Shown here: positions 43,790 through 52,095 of the stretch, in pieces
How positions within the stretch are numbered: position 1 is the stretch's first letter
How the letters are laid out: each line of letters opens with the position of its first letter
DNA from: Oceanobacillus manasiensis
Lineage (GTDB): Bacteria; Bacillota; Bacilli; Bacillales; Amphibacillaceae
NCBI RefSeq assembly: GCF_000724085.1
Contig: NZ_CCDL010000002.1
Span: 806,001 to 870,000 of the forward strand
Length of the DNA: 64,000 nt
Direction of reading: 5' to 3'
Position numbers and translations under genes: made by a program
The notes under the pieces: model-generated
Databases searched by the model: none
Told to the model about the DNA's origin: nothing
What the model saw: the letters and a program-made list of their open reading frames with translations, nothing else

Positions 43790-44393
43790 AATGGCGAAAC
43801 GCTCCCTCATAGGCGAAAAGGCTTCCGATCAGCGGGTTTTTAACGTGCACGCTAATCGTGTACGCCTCTTTTTCCTCTATGTATGCTTCTTTAACAGTTG
43901 CTTTCCCTTGAAAAATGCTTGGCAATGGAACCTCAACTGGACCAAGCAGCAAGCGCTGTCGCTTGGAAGTGATGATGAGTGCTCCATGATCGACCGCCAG
44001 TTCCAGATCCGAATAAACAATGGGCGGTTCTCCCAGATAATCCTCGATAATAGCCTCTTTTGCATTAAAACGCATTAAGGCATTAAAATAGCGTCGTTTT
44101 TTACCAAAGTAAAAAACACGCTCCCAGTGTACTTGTTTCTCCCCATCTCTTCCGATGCCTGGTGTGTTTTTTAACGTAAAAGGAATCCCTTCTCCTCTCT
44201 CTGGAAAAAGTAATTTTCTTTTTACACCAAACCAGCCAAGCGGCAGTAAGCCTTTTGGCACACCTTTTATTCGTTTCATGACACCCCTTGCTTCAAATGG
44301 ACGGTCTTGTAAAAATGTATAGCGTTGTTGGAGTTTTGGGTGTAATTGGTAAAACGCTTGGCCTAATATTTGTTCGTATATCGAGACAGTCAT
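43779..44393 (-). CDS. yndH: DUF4166 protein (YndH)
   Basis: 204 aa, soluble, beginning MTVSIYEQILGQAFYQLHPK with RYTFLQDRPFEARGVM, which is the DUF4166 entry pattern. Predicted mixed alpha/beta (resembling a lipid-binding barrel). It stands 1 nt after the yndG stop and overlaps yndJ, forming a tight three-gene operon. Function unknown in all species I know. Confidence 0.85.
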   Translation of the reverse strand: MTVSIYEQILGQAFYQLHPKLQQRYTFLQDRPFEARGVMKRIKGVPKGLLPLGWFGVKRKLLFPERGEGIPFTLKNTPGIGRDGEKQVHWERVFYFGKKRRYFNALMRFNAKEAIIEDYLGEPPIVYSDLELAVDHGALIITSKRQRLLLGPVEVPLPSIFQGKATVKEAYIEEKEAYTISVHVKNPLIGSLFAYEGAFRHYDI

Positions 44394-44394
44394 G

Positions 44395-45306
44395 TTAATC
44401 TCCTTGCTTTCTTTTACAGTTTTTTGCAGTTGGCACCCCTCGACTTGCCATCCAGCCGACCCAGGTTAAAACAAGCAATGTCACGTTAAAGGTTAGGGCA
44501 TTGAATGGCGCGGTAAGCTGCTCTGGAGCAGCAAAAATTGCTCCTACTGTTAGGATTGGAAAAGCGATAAACTGCAGTCTGTACAGTTGACGTTTCTTTC
44601 GATAGAATAGCCAGCCTAGCCCGAATAGTACTTCCAGTGCTCCAATTATCATCACGAGCATGATCGCTGTTTGTGCATCTACTGGAGCCACCTGTTGTAG
44701 CATGGACAGTTCTGCCGAATGCTGGTTTATGACCTTTGGCACTAAACCATGATAAATCCAGACAAAAGCGAAGAGAATACCAGTGATCCAGTGAGTAAAA
44801 AACCGTGTATACTGTGCCCATGGTTGTTCCCCTTTTTCTAGCCATCGCTTTACAACATCAAAACTAAGCGCTGTAGCCCAGCCGATTAATGGGCGAAATA
44901 ATAGCATATCAAAGAGACTTCCAAGCTTGCCAAAGCCTGTTTCATAATTATATTGGGTGAGGAAGGTGACGGTGTTATCATTTTCTGGCTTGTACTTCCA
45001 ATAACCTCTTCCTTCTCGAATAAGAGAAATTTTCTGATCCGTGCCAAAATGCAGTGAAGACGTTCTTGCATCGTCCTTTGCTTGATAGCTGCCCACACTT
45101 TCGCCCCAGCCTTTAATCCGTACTCCAAATCCAATTTTTGTTTGATACGAAAACTGCTGGGGCTCGCCTTCCTTTTTTGGTAAATATGTAATAGAGGAAA
45201 ATCGCAAATCCCATTTTTCATGAAGATCAGGTCGCTGGGTAGCCTCCCATAATGATTTCATGTCTGTATGTATTGGTATTTCGACATAGATTGGTTTTGG
45301 CTTCAT
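44395..45306 (-). CDS. yndG: SRPBCC-DoxX fusion protein (YndG)
   Basis: 303 aa. Residues 1-150 look like a START/SRPBCC hydrophobic-ligand domain (YVEIPIHTDMKSLWEATQRP, HEKWDLRF). Residues 165-295 hold four membrane helices of DoxX-like type. First gene of the yndGHJ operon, ribosome-binding site AAGGGGAGG. In B. subtilis YndG is of similar size. A membrane lipid- or quinone-related role is a guess. Confidence 0.85.
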   Translation of the reverse strand: MKPKPIYVEIPIHTDMKSLWEATQRPDLHEKWDLRFSSITYLPKKEGEPQQFSYQTKIGFGVRIKGWGESVGSYQAKDDARTSSLHFGTDQKISLIREGRGYWKYKPENDNTVTFLTQYNYETGFGKLGSLFDMLLFRPLIGWATALSFDVVKRWLEKGEQPWAQYTRFFTHWITGILFAFVWIYHGLVPKVINQHSAELSMLQQVAPVDAQTAIMLVMIIGALEVLFGLGWLFYRKKRQLYRLQFIAFPILTVGAIFAAPEQLTAPFNALTFNVTLLVLTWVGWMASRGVPTAKNCKRKQGD

Positions 45307-45377
45307 AATACCTCCCCTTAGAAATATGTTTATTTCAAATATAACATAAATTGCGTTATCTTTTTTTCTGTTTTAGA

Positions 45378-45452
45378 AGCTGGCGGAATAAGTAAGGTTT
45401 TCCCTACTCCCCCACCAAATGTTAGGTCTACAAATCGAACCTTTCATAAATT
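45378..45452. repeat. Dispersed element, partial copy
   Basis: GGTTTTCCCTACTCCCCCAC, TGTTAGGTCTACAAATCGAACC and CTTT correspond to the left and middle part of copies 18686 and 19101; the ACTGGCAGT hairpin arms are missing. Divergent intergenic region between yndG and uvrX. Confidence 0.5.
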
Positions 45453-45456
45453 ACCA

Positions 45457-45486
45457 TTGCTAAAACTAGGTCGATTGGCATATACT
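45457..45486 (+). promoter_or_regulatory. Promoter of the SOS polymerase gene
   Basis: TTGCTA (45457-45462), 18-nt spacer, TATACT (45481-45486), directly before the LexA box. Confidence 0.6.
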
Positions 45487-45489
45487 ATT

Positions 45490-45503
45490 AGAACAAACGT
45501 TCT
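45490..45503 (+). promoter_or_regulatory. LexA (DinR) operator
   Basis: AGAACAAACGTTCT contains GAAC-N4-GTTC with the A/C-rich centre of Bacillus SOS boxes (consensus CGAACRNRYGTTYC). It covers the expected transcription start. Confidence 0.9.
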
Positions 45504-45519
45504 ACAAGAGGTGAAAGAA

Positions 45520-46773
45520 ATGGACTACTCCAAATATGCTCGCAATGATGTGCTCTGTATTGATATGCGCTCCTTCTATGCAAGCGTGGAGGCAGTAAAA
45601 ATGCACCTAGACCCTATGACTGCACTGCTGGCCGTTGTCGGGGATCCCGATCGACCGGGAAGTATTGTCCTGGCTGCATCGCCAGCACTAAAGCAAAAAT
45701 ACGGCATCAGCAATGTTAGCCGTTTCTTCGAGCTACCAAAACATGACCCCGAGTTGCACATTGTGCAGGCACATATGGCAGACTATTTATACGTTTCATC
45801 AGAGATTACGAAGCTGCTATATCAGTACGTTCCAAAAGAAGCCATCCACCAATACTCTGTGGATGAAGTTTGGGTAACCGTAAATGGACTGGAAAAATTG
45901 TTCGGGACGCGTTGGGAAATCGCTGAAAAAATAAAAGAAGATATCTTAGAAAACTTTGGCATCACTTGCTCTATTGGGATTGGGGATAATAAGTTCCTCG
46001 CAAAAGTGGTGATGGATTTGCATGCAAAAAAAGTCGGCATTGCCGAATGTCGCTATGAAGATGTAGAAGAGAAGCTTTGGCCCTTCCCTGTGGAAAAAAT
46101 CTGGGGGATTGGCGGCAGAATGAAGCGTAATTTAAATCGTATGGGAATTGTCACGCTTGGCCAAATTGCCCGTTTCAGTCTGGATCAGCTGAAGAAACGA
46201 TTTGGTGTGATGGGAGAGCAGCTGTACTGGCATGCATGGGGAATCGATCTTAGCCCGGTGTTTGGCAACTTTACGAAAACCGAACAAAAAGGCTTTGGCC
46301 ATGGTATTTCCCTCTTAAGAGATTATTCGGCAGAAGAGGCCCCTATTTGCATCCTGGATTTATGTGAAGAGGTATGCCGTCGTGCCCGCACAGCTGACCA
46401 AGCTGGGAGAACGATTCATCTTGGAATCTCTTATTCAAAAGAAACAGGCGGCGGCTTTTCCAGGTCCCAATCAGTCAGTATTCCGACAAATGTAACGATG
46501 GATGTTTATGGCGTCTGTCTTCAGCTTTTCCGCAAATTTTATGATGGAAAAAGCAATATTCGCCATGTCTACGTCACATTGGGTAATCTATTTGCCAAAG
46601 GCGAAACCCAGTTGGATCTGTTTGAAGATCGCCCCAAGAAGAACGATATCGGCTATGCCATGGACGCTATTCGCGATAAATTTGGAACTACCGCTATCCT
46701 CCGTGCCACTAGCTATACAAACGCAGGTATCACCATTGGTCGGAGTAAGAAAATCGGTGGACATAGAGCATAG
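45520..46773 (+). CDS. uvrX: Y-family DNA polymerase (UvrX/YqjW type)
   Basis: 417 aa from ATG 45520 (AGAGGTG). Catalytic acidic residues are in VLCIDMRSFYASVE (metal Asp) and YSVDEVW (Asp-Glu). Palm, fingers and little-finger order is complete, ending with a beta-clamp-binding-like QLDLFED segment (QLDLF near residue 369). UvrX/YqjW polymerases are SOS-induced lesion-bypass enzymes, sometimes carried by prophages. LexA box and promoter agree. Single gene, followed by a stem-loop terminator. Confidence 0.94.
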   Translation: MDYSKYARNDVLCIDMRSFYASVEAVKMHLDPMTALLAVVGDPDRPGSIVLAASPALKQKYGISNVSRFFELPKHDPELHIVQAHMADYLYVSSEITKLLYQYVPKEAIHQYSVDEVWVTVNGLEKLFGTRWEIAEKIKEDILENFGITCSIGIGDNKFLAKVVMDLHAKKVGIAECRYEDVEEKLWPFPVEKIWGIGGRMKRNLNRMGIVTLGQIARFSLDQLKKRFGVMGEQLYWHAWGIDLSPVFGNFTKTEQKGFGHGISLLRDYSAEEAPICILDLCEEVCRRARTADQAGRTIHLGISYSKETGGGFSRSQSVSIPTNVTMDVYGVCLQLFRKFYDGKSNIRHVYVTLGNLFAKGETQLDLFEDRPKKNDIGYAMDAIRDKFGTTAILRATSYTNAGITIGRSKKIGGHRA

Positions 46774-46798
46774 AAATTCAGATATTAGTCAAAAATAT

Positions 46799-46828
46799 AG
46801 CGATAGAGGCTGTTTTACCCCTATCGCT
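46799..46828. terminator. Stem-loop between uvrX and DUF302 gene
   Basis: AGCGATAGAGG and CCCCTATCGCT arms (one mismatch); short T content after it, between convergent genes. Confidence 0.6.
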
Positions 46829-46855
46829 CTTCCAAAAAGACCTTTTGTCATTAAA

Positions 46856-47245
46856 TTATACAGAGTGATCAATACAAGTTATTAACCTATTTTCAATATC
46901 AGCTGCAAATTCCTTTATTGATTCGTCATTTACCATTTCGATTAAAGCTGTAGGTTTCGGCATACCTATTTTAACTTTTTCAGTTTCCATATCGTGATAA
47001 ACAACAATTTTGCAGGGAAGGAAGTATCCGACCAGCTGATTTTCTGACAGTACGCGTTTGGCTTCAGCAGGATTACATACTTCTAGTACCTGATAAGGCT
47101 GATTAAAATCAAAACCTTTCTTTTGGAGGGTTTCCTGAATATTGAACTGCCAAAGCACCCCAAATTGGTCATCCTTCAAATTCGTCTCAAGGGATTTTAT
47201 TGCCTCTTTCATTGATTTATTTGTCTCAACAGTATAATGAAACAC
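46856..47245 (-). CDS. DUF302 protein
   Basis: 129 aa from GTG 47245 (AAGGAG, 9 nt). Residues LKDDQFGVLWQFNIQETLQKKG, EVCNPAEAKRVL and LPCKIVVYHD are DUF302 blocks. The conserved cysteines in CNP and LPC suggest thiol chemistry or metal binding. DUF302 genes commonly accompany rhodanese/sulfur clusters in Bacilli and Gram-negatives. Last gene on the minus strand of the persulfide cluster, 68 nt after the single-rhodanese gene. Biochemical function unknown. Confidence 0.85.
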   Translation of the reverse strand: MFHYTVETNKSMKEAIKSLETNLKDDQFGVLWQFNIQETLQKKGFDFNQPYQVLEVCNPAEAKRVLSENQLVGYFLPCKIVVYHDMETEKVKIGMPKPTALIEMVNDESIKEFAADIENRLITCIDHSV

Positions 47246-47313
47246 AATGGTCATCTCCTTTTCCAAATAACGGGTTATTTTAGTTTTATAGGTCTTTTCC
47301 CTTCATCAAATAT

Positions 47314-47679
47314 TTAAACCCAAGCGCTCATGCCGCCTTTTACATTAGAAACTTTTTCAAACCCTTGTTTCTTAAGGATTTTAGCTGCCTTCATACTCCT
47401 CATTCCACTTTGACAAACCATTACAACCTCTTTATTTTTATCAAGATCCTTTGACCTGTCTGCTAACTGTCCCAACGGAATGTTTCTAAATGGTTTACGA
47501 TGATTAACACGGTATTCACCTGGTGTCCTAACATCCACAAACTGAATTTCATTTTTTTGCTTGAATTTATCCTTTGCTTCTTGAGCTGTTATATTCGTTA
47601 TCCCCTTTGCAGGTAAGAAACGATACATAAAAAACCAGATAATCACAGCCAGAATAACAACTTGTATAATTAATTCCAT
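47314..47679 (-). CDS. Membrane-anchored single-domain rhodanese
   Basis: 121 aa. N-terminal anchor (residues 3-20), then one rhodanese domain with active-site Cys89 in VMVCQSGMRSMKAA, a six-residue loop typical for small sulfurtransferases. Carries persulfide sulfur on cysteine. Position at the end of a cst/yrk-type cluster indicates a role in persulfide handling near the membrane, perhaps with the TauE exporter encoded upstream (45 nt away). Ribosome-binding site AGGGGAGAAG. Confidence 0.92.
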   Translation of the reverse strand: MELIIQVVILAVIIWFFMYRFLPAKGITNITAQEAKDKFKQKNEIQFVDVRTPGEYRVNHRKPFRNIPLGQLADRSKDLDKNKEVVMVCQSGMRSMKAAKILKKQGFEKVSNVKGGMSAWV

Positions 47680-47724
47680 TTTGGCACTTCTCCCCTAAAT
47701 GTTATTTCCTTACTCTCTTTAGTA

Positions 47725-48513
47725 TTAGGCCAATATCTCCAACCATATCTTTATAGCCGTGGCGAGAATTAAAATTGCCAAAACCCACTGGAGTATTTTG
47801 GTGTTTATTTTTTGCCCAAATTTTGCACCAATCGGTGATGCTATCAGACTTGCAATAATCATGATTACTGCCGGTATAAATAGTACCTGACCGGTAAGGA
47901 GCTTACCTGTCGTTGCACCAATTGAAGAAATGAACGTAATTGCGAGTGATGTAGCGATTGTCATTCTGGTTGGTATTTTTAAGACGATTAGCATGATTGG
48001 TACCAGGATAAATGCCCCGGCTGCACCTACAATACCCGCTCCTATACCAACGAGCAGTGCAAGCCCCGCTGCAAGCCACTTATTATAAGAAACTTGATCC
48101 ATCGGTATATCATCCAGTCCCTTTTTAGGTACAAACATCATCACGGCAGCAATAGTTGCCAGTACACCGTAAACAAGATTTATCCCTGCATCCACCATAA
48201 ACTGGGATCCATAGCCACCAATAAAGCTTCCAATTAAAATACTGATTCCCATGTAAAGTATAAGTCCTTTATTTAAATAACCGCCTTTTCGGTACGCCCA
48301 AACTCCACCAATAGTAGCAAACAATACTTGCACAGCACTTATACCTGATACCTCGTGCGCTGAAAATGCAGAAATGCCTACTAAAGCAGGGATATAAAGC
48401 AGCATTGGATATTTAATGATAGATCCACCAATCCCAACCATTCCAGATATGAAGGAACCAACAAACCCAATTAGAAAGATTGTAATAATAAAAATTAAAT
48501 TATATTCCATTGC
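47725..48513 (-). CDS. TauE/SafE family sulfite/thiosulfate exporter (YrkJ-like)
   Basis: 262 aa from ATG 48513 (GGGGGGAT upstream); eight hydrophobic segments, with the two TauE repeats ([21 protein letters not shown] and [20 protein letters not shown]). The family exports small sulfur-containing anions such as sulfite. In S. aureus the corresponding TauE in the cst locus exports sulfite made by CstB. Here it follows the TusA and persulfide-dioxygenase genes, so the same job is likely. B. subtilis counterpart: YrkJ. Confidence 0.9.
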   Translation of the reverse strand, partial: AMEYNLIFIITIFLIGFVGSFISGMVGIGGSIIKYPMLLYIPALVGISAFSAHEVSGISAVQVLFATIGGVWAYRKGGYLNKGLILYMGISILIGSFIGGYGSQFMVDAGINLVYGVLATIAAVMMFVPKKGLDDIPMDQVSYNKWLAAGLALLVGIGAGIVGAAGAFILVPIMLIVLKIPTRMTIATSLAITFISSIGATTGKLLTGQVLFIPAVIMIIASLIASPIGAKFGQKINTKILQWVLAILILATAIKIWLEILA

Positions 48514-48557
48514 TCGATCCCCCCTAACAAAGGGAGCCCACAATAGGTGGGGCTCCT

Positions 48558-48785
48558 TTAACCTTTTTTAATCCAAAACTTGAGTACGTCATCTTCTTCT
48601 GTATCCTTTAGCAGTTCATGTCCGCCTGACTTCGCCCATGCTGCAAGGTCACTTTTTGCACCTTTATCTGTTGCTTGAACTTCAAGCACGTCACCGCTGT
48701 TAAGATCGTTCATTGCTTTTTTTGTTTTCACGATAGGCATTGGACATGCCAACCCTTTTGCATCCAGAATTTTTGTTACATCCAT
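48558..48785 (-). CDS. TusA-type sulfur carrier (YrkI-like)
   Basis: 75 aa from ATG 48785 (AAGGAGG). The Cys14 in [19 protein letters not shown] is the sulfur-accepting cysteine of the TusA CPxP motif. The C-terminus ends in FWIKKG. Probably hands persulfide sulfur between rhodaneses, the dioxygenase and other acceptors. 44 nt before TauE, 20 nt after the dioxygenase stop. The TusA domain of the fusion at 50027 is a close relative. Confidence 0.93.
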   Translation of the reverse strand: MDVTKILDAKGLACPMPIVKTKKAMNDLNSGDVLEVQATDKGAKSDLAAWAKSGGHELLKDTEEDDVLKFWIKKG

Positions 48786-48805
48786 TATTAATTCCTCCTT
48801 CGTTA

Positions 48806-49936
48806 TTATCCCTGAACCGCACAACGGTTTGGTCCAGTTTCCATTTCTCTTTGTTTTTCATTTTCAGGGTTAACTTTACCCATGTTTGTTTCGCGAATTT
48901 CCTGGTAAGCATTCGGTTGTGGTGGAAGATTTTCCGTTACCATTTTCCGGAATGCATTCTCATCTTCTACCTGCAATCCCTCATTCTTGTTGTAAAGGTC
49001 ACCGAGTCTTGCTGACACGCTTCCGTCATTTCCCAACTCTTCGGCAAATGAATAGTGTGCTGGAAGGACAATCAGATTTTCAGATAGTTCTTTGTAACGT
49101 GAGTAAAGCGTATTACGTAAATCGCCTACCCAGTCCTCCGCTTTACCAGCCAGATCAGGTCGTCCAATTGATTTAACAAATAGAATGTCACCTGTCAGTA
49201 GAAACTGATTATCAATAATTAAAGATGTACTTCCGATCGTGTGACCTGGTGAATATATCGGTTGTACTGTTATAGTCGTGTTTCCTACTGTAATATAGTT
49301 ACCTTCTTCAAGTGGTGAATAGTCAAACGTTACCTCTTCAGCATCTTTAGGTGGAAGATGGTACGTTGCCCCTGCTTTTTCGGCCAGCTGTCTACCACCT
49401 GAAATATGGTCAGCATGCAAATGTGTATCCAGGGTATGCTTGATTTTAACTCCATTTTCAGCTGCAAAACCCTCGTAGTTTTCAATCATACGGTTGACGT
49501 CCACTACTGCTGCCTCTCCATTAGACTCGATAAAGTATGATAGGCAACCTTTACCCAACCGAACAAACTGATAAAGACTACCGCCGTCTTTCAGATCACC
49601 GATTTTAACTGGTTCAAGGTGTTCACTCCATGCTTTCATTCCGCCCTCAAGGCTGTATAAATTTGAATAGCCCGACTCTTCCAAAAGGTCCGCTACAAAT
49701 TCAGATGATCCGCCTTTAGCACAGACAACGATAACTTCCTGGTCTTTATTAAATTTACCTTCTACAGGTTCGATGCCTTCAAGCAGGTTGAAATATGGTT
49801 CATTGATTACTTCAACCTTTCCACCTTCAATTTTCCAATTATCAAATTCATCTGTATTCCGAACATCTAGAATCAAAGTTTCTTCGTGATTAACAACTTT
49901 TTTTGCCAATTCATTGGTTGTTATGGTTTTAGCCAT
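48806..49936 (-). CDS. Rhodanese-persulfide dioxygenase fusion (YrkH-like)
   Basis: 376 aa. N-terminal rhodanese (residues 5-110, Cys72 in VVCAKGGSS) and C-terminal ETHE1-like metallo-beta-lactamase dioxygenase with metal motif THLHADH (171-177) and SPGHTIGS. Reaction by family: glutathione- or small-thiol persulfide + O2 to thiol + sulfite at a mononuclear iron, with the rhodanese exchanging sulfur with thiosulfate. Domain order (rhodanese first) is the reverse of the S. aureus CstB layout as I recall it (dioxygenase first) but equals B. subtilis YrkH. Preceded by AGGGGAAATG. Confidence 0.92.
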   Translation of the reverse strand: MAKTITTNELAKKVVNHEETLILDVRNTDEFDNWKIEGGKVEVINEPYFNLLEGIEPVEGKFNKDQEVIVVCAKGGSSEFVADLLEESGYSNLYSLEGGMKAWSEHLEPVKIGDLKDGGSLYQFVRLGKGCLSYFIESNGEAAVVDVNRMIENYEGFAAENGVKIKHTLDTHLHADHISGGRQLAEKAGATYHLPPKDAEEVTFDYSPLEEGNYITVGNTTITVQPIYSPGHTIGSTSLIIDNQFLLTGDILFVKSIGRPDLAGKAEDWVGDLRNTLYSRYKELSENLIVLPAHYSFAEELGNDGSVSARLGDLYNKNEGLQVEDENAFRKMVTENLPPQPNAYQEIRETNMGKVNPENEKQREMETGPNRCAVQG

Positions 49937-50026
49937 ACATTTCCCCTCCTGCTTAGAATGTTAATGAAATATTTGCATCCTTTGCGTAATTAACAAATGA
50001 CGCAGCTTCGCGAACTTCAATTCCTT

Positions 50027-50599
50027 CTAGTTGTTTTTATTTGTTGGTCCTTGCCATTCAGCCATACCAGGTACTACATTACTAACATCCTGAAAACCTT
50101 TTTCGGTCAGCTTTTGTGCTGCGAGGTCACTTCTGCTGCCTGTACGGCAAATGACGAGTACTTCACTATCTTTATTTAACTCACTGTAACGTTTTTCTAA
50201 ATCCCCTAAGGGTATATTTACCGAACCAGGAATGTGACCGAAAGCAAACTCTGCAGGTTCCCGAACATCCAGAACGGCTATATCTTCTCCCTCTTCAATC
50301 TTCCTGCGAAGTTCTTCCAAATCAGTAACGGCGCCATGCTTTGTTTCTTTTTTTGTTTCTTCATCACTAGCTTTACGCAGATAATGTTTCAGGACATCGC
50401 TGTTTTCAACGGTCCCTAGATATTGGTGACCAGTACTTTCCGCCCAAGCCTTTATATCAGCCGTGGAACCTTTGTCAGTTGCCTGGACCTCTATTACTTC
50501 ACCAGGCTGCAGATTTTTGATTGCCTTTTTCGTTTTAACAATTGGCATTGGGCAGGCAAGCCCCTTTGCATCCAAAATTTCGTTTGCTGAAATATTCAT
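50027..50599 (-). CDS. TusA-rhodanese fusion sulfur carrier (YrkF-like)
   Basis: 190 aa from ATG 50599 (AGGAGG). Residues 1-75 are TusA (Cys16 in AKGLACPMP); residues 95-188 are rhodanese with Cys151 in VICRTGSRSDLA. The two domains can pass a persulfide sulfur intramolecularly. In the S. aureus cst locus, CstA joins rhodanese, TusA and DsrE parts; here the DsrE part is a separate gene (50976). B. subtilis YrkF has the same layout. Sits 19 nt after the frameshifted rhodanese gene. Confidence 0.93.
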   Translation of the reverse strand: MNISANEILDAKGLACPMPIVKTKKAIKNLQPGEVIEVQATDKGSTADIKAWAESTGHQYLGTVENSDVLKHYLRKASDEETKKETKHGAVTDLEELRRKIEEGEDIAVLDVREPAEFAFGHIPGSVNIPLGDLEKRYSELNKDSEVLVICRTGSRSDLAAQKLTEKGFQDVSNVVPGMAEWQGPTNKNN

Positions 50600-50618
50600 C
50601 AGAAAATCCTCCTCGTTT

Positions 50619-50914
50619 TTATTTTTCAACCTCACCGTTCCAGTCAAACATACCACCGGCCATATTGGTTACATCATAACCTTGTTCCTCCAAAAAGGTA
50701 CAAGCCTTACCACTACGGCCACCTGAACGGCACACGAGGTAGTAATGATTATTTTTGTCGACCTCATTGAGCCGATCCGGAATCTGACCAAGAGGGATGT
50801 GTTCTGCACCTGGAATTTTTCCCTGTGCAATCTCTTCATCCTCACGAACATCAATAATGTTTAGTTTTTCCCCAAGCTTTTTGTTGCAAGTTCTGCTGCT
50901 GAAATTTCACGCAT
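50619..50914 (-). pseudogene. Frameshifted rhodanese sulfurtransferase
   Basis: ATG 50914 has a perfect AGGAGG. The frame reads MREISAAELATK and then stops after 17 codons. If one base were added to the run of five A (forward T 50878-50882), the frame would continue as a full rhodanese of 98 aa, with KLGEKLNIIDVRE, HIPLGQIPDRL and active Cys in YLVCRSGGRSGKA, ending at the TAA 50621-50619. So the gene is broken by a one-base loss in a homopolymer, or it is a sequencing or assembly error, or slippage restores the product. A CstR-like palindrome lies just upstream. Confidence 0.9.
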
Positions 50915-50941
50915 TCTAGTTCCTCCTAATTCATAATTATT

Positions 50942-50957
50942 ATACCCTATAGGGTAT
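50942..50957 (-). promoter_or_regulatory. Candidate CstR operator, site 1
   Basis: ATACCCTATAGGGTAT, a perfect 16-bp palindrome, between the DsrE gene and the frameshifted rhodanese gene, 28 nt before its ATG. Same core as sites 51490 and 52242. Confidence 0.75.
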
Positions 50958-50975
50958 TTATCAAACTAAAAAATA

Positions 50976-51455
50976 TTATATAAATAAAGTTATATTTCCA
51001 TCCTCCGAGTCACCTATATACGCTGCGACCCCGGCATATTCAATTTCATCCAACAATTCCTCTTTCTGAAGTCCAAGAAGATCCATTGTCATGGTGCAAG
51101 CAATCAGTTTAACTTCCTGCTCCTGCGCCATGTCTACCAATTGAGGAAGTGGCAGTGCGTTGTGTTTTTTCATTACATGTTTAATCATCTTTGGTCCCAT
51201 ACCTAAATAGTTCATTTTTGAAAGTCCCATTTTATCTGTGCCTCTAGGCATCATCTTTCCGAACATCTTTTCCAGTAAATTTTTCTTTACCGGAACCTGA
51301 TTGTCCTTACGAAGTGCATTCAACCCCCAAAAAGTGTGGAAAATAGTTACTTCATGGTCATATGCAGCAGCACCGTTCGCGATGATGTATGCTGCCATTG
51401 TCTTGTCATAATCTCCGCTAAACAAAACAATCGTAGTTTTCTTTTTATCTGGCAT
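50976..51455 (-). CDS. DsrE/DsrF-like protein (YrkE-like)
   Basis: 159 aa from the ATG at 51455 (8 nt after AAAGGAG). DsrE-type alpha/beta fold: FSGDYDKTMAAYIIANGAAA, HEVTIFHTFWGLNAL and the cysteine in KLIACTMTMDLLGL, which is the usual sulfur-carrying position. These proteins accept persulfide sulfur or keep peroxiredoxin-like partners. First structural gene after the repressor in the minus-strand cluster; operator-like site 51490 lies 35 nt upstream. B. subtilis counterpart: YrkE. Confidence 0.93.
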   Translation of the reverse strand: MPDKKKTTIVLFSGDYDKTMAAYIIANGAAAYDHEVTIFHTFWGLNALRKDNQVPVKKNLLEKMFGKMMPRGTDKMGLSKMNYLGMGPKMIKHVMKKHNALPLPQLVDMAQEQEVKLIACTMTMDLLGLQKEELLDEIEYAGVAAYIGDSEDGNITLFI

Positions 51456-51489
51456 ATACATTCTCCTTTATATTTCAATAAAATTATAC

Positions 51490-51509
51490 ACATACCGGTA
51501 GGGGTATGT
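51490..51509 (-). promoter_or_regulatory. Candidate CstR operator, site 2
   Basis: ACATACC GGTA GGGGTATGT: imperfect palindrome with the same TACC/GGGTA arms as sites 1 and 3, upstream of yrkE-like gene. Confidence 0.7.
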
Positions 51510-51596
51510 TAACTTGTTTAAAAAATAGGGTTAATATGTTTCACTTAACCCAAATTATATGCTAACTATTCTTTAATAATTTGTCAAATCAATGAT

Positions 51597-51857
51597 TTAT
51601 CTACTTTTAACAAGCAGGTTGACTGCTTCTTTGATGATGTCCTCTGAACTTTCGCCAGCTTCTTTTTCTTCTCGGATACATTGTTCTAAATTTTTACTAA
51701 CTATTAATGCAATAGTCCGATCCATAGCATTTCGTACTGCAGACATCTGTGTAACCACATCACGACATTCTTTATCTTCTTCCATCATCTTTAACAAACC
51801 TCTAACTTGTCCTTCAATACGTTTCATTCTATTTTTGACTTGGTCATCGTATTTCAT
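51597..51857 (-). CDS. cstR: CstR-type persulfide-sensing repressor (YrkD-like)
   Basis: 86 aa, DUF156/CsoR family all-helical DNA-binding tetramer. Cysteines fall at residues 31 (EDKECRDVV) and 60 (NLEQCIREE), exactly the pair used by S. aureus CstR. The histidine that copper sensors (CsoR) use between them is Asn56 here (NLEQC), so it should sense persulfides by forming a trisulfide/disulfide link, not Cu(I). It heads the sulfur cluster and likely represses it through the TACCC/GGGTA palindromes at 50942, 51490 and 52242. Confidence 0.93.
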   Translation of the reverse strand: MKYDDQVKNRMKRIEGQVRGLLKMMEEDKECRDVVTQMSAVRNAMDRTIALIVSKNLEQCIREEKEAGESSEDIIKEAVNLLVKSR

Positions 51858-51903
51858 AAAGCGATTGCTCCTTTCTTTATCTTATTAGATAGTATCCGAC
51901 AAC

Positions 51904-52095
51904 CTAGATGCCTTTTCGCTTCAATAAACGGATACTGAGATTCTTATCAACATAATCTGATGCCACTATAATGACATCTTTATTAGGAATATATCGAAAG
52001 TGTCTGTTCAGATATGCTAGAGGCAAACAGTAAGCTTGCTCTATTGCATTCTTGAATGATGTCTGATAAATCAGTGTGTCGACTATTGTGACCTG
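51904..52095 (-). pseudogene. Degenerate rhodanese remnant upstream of cstR
   Basis: Open minus-strand frame without start codon, bounded by stops. It reads ...YCLPLAYLNRHFRYIPNKDV and continues IIVASDYVDKNLSIRLLKRKGI before the stop. IPNKDVIIV followed by RLLKRKG resembles the second half of a rhodanese domain, but the catalytic cysteine position reads VASDY and there is no N-terminal half. Best explained as a decayed gene between operator site 3 and cstR. Confidence 0.4.

Noticed and set aside
51597-51857. Copper sensor CsoR
   Set aside because: The histidine needed for Cu(I) binding is Asn56, and the neighbours are sulfurtransferases, not copper pumps.
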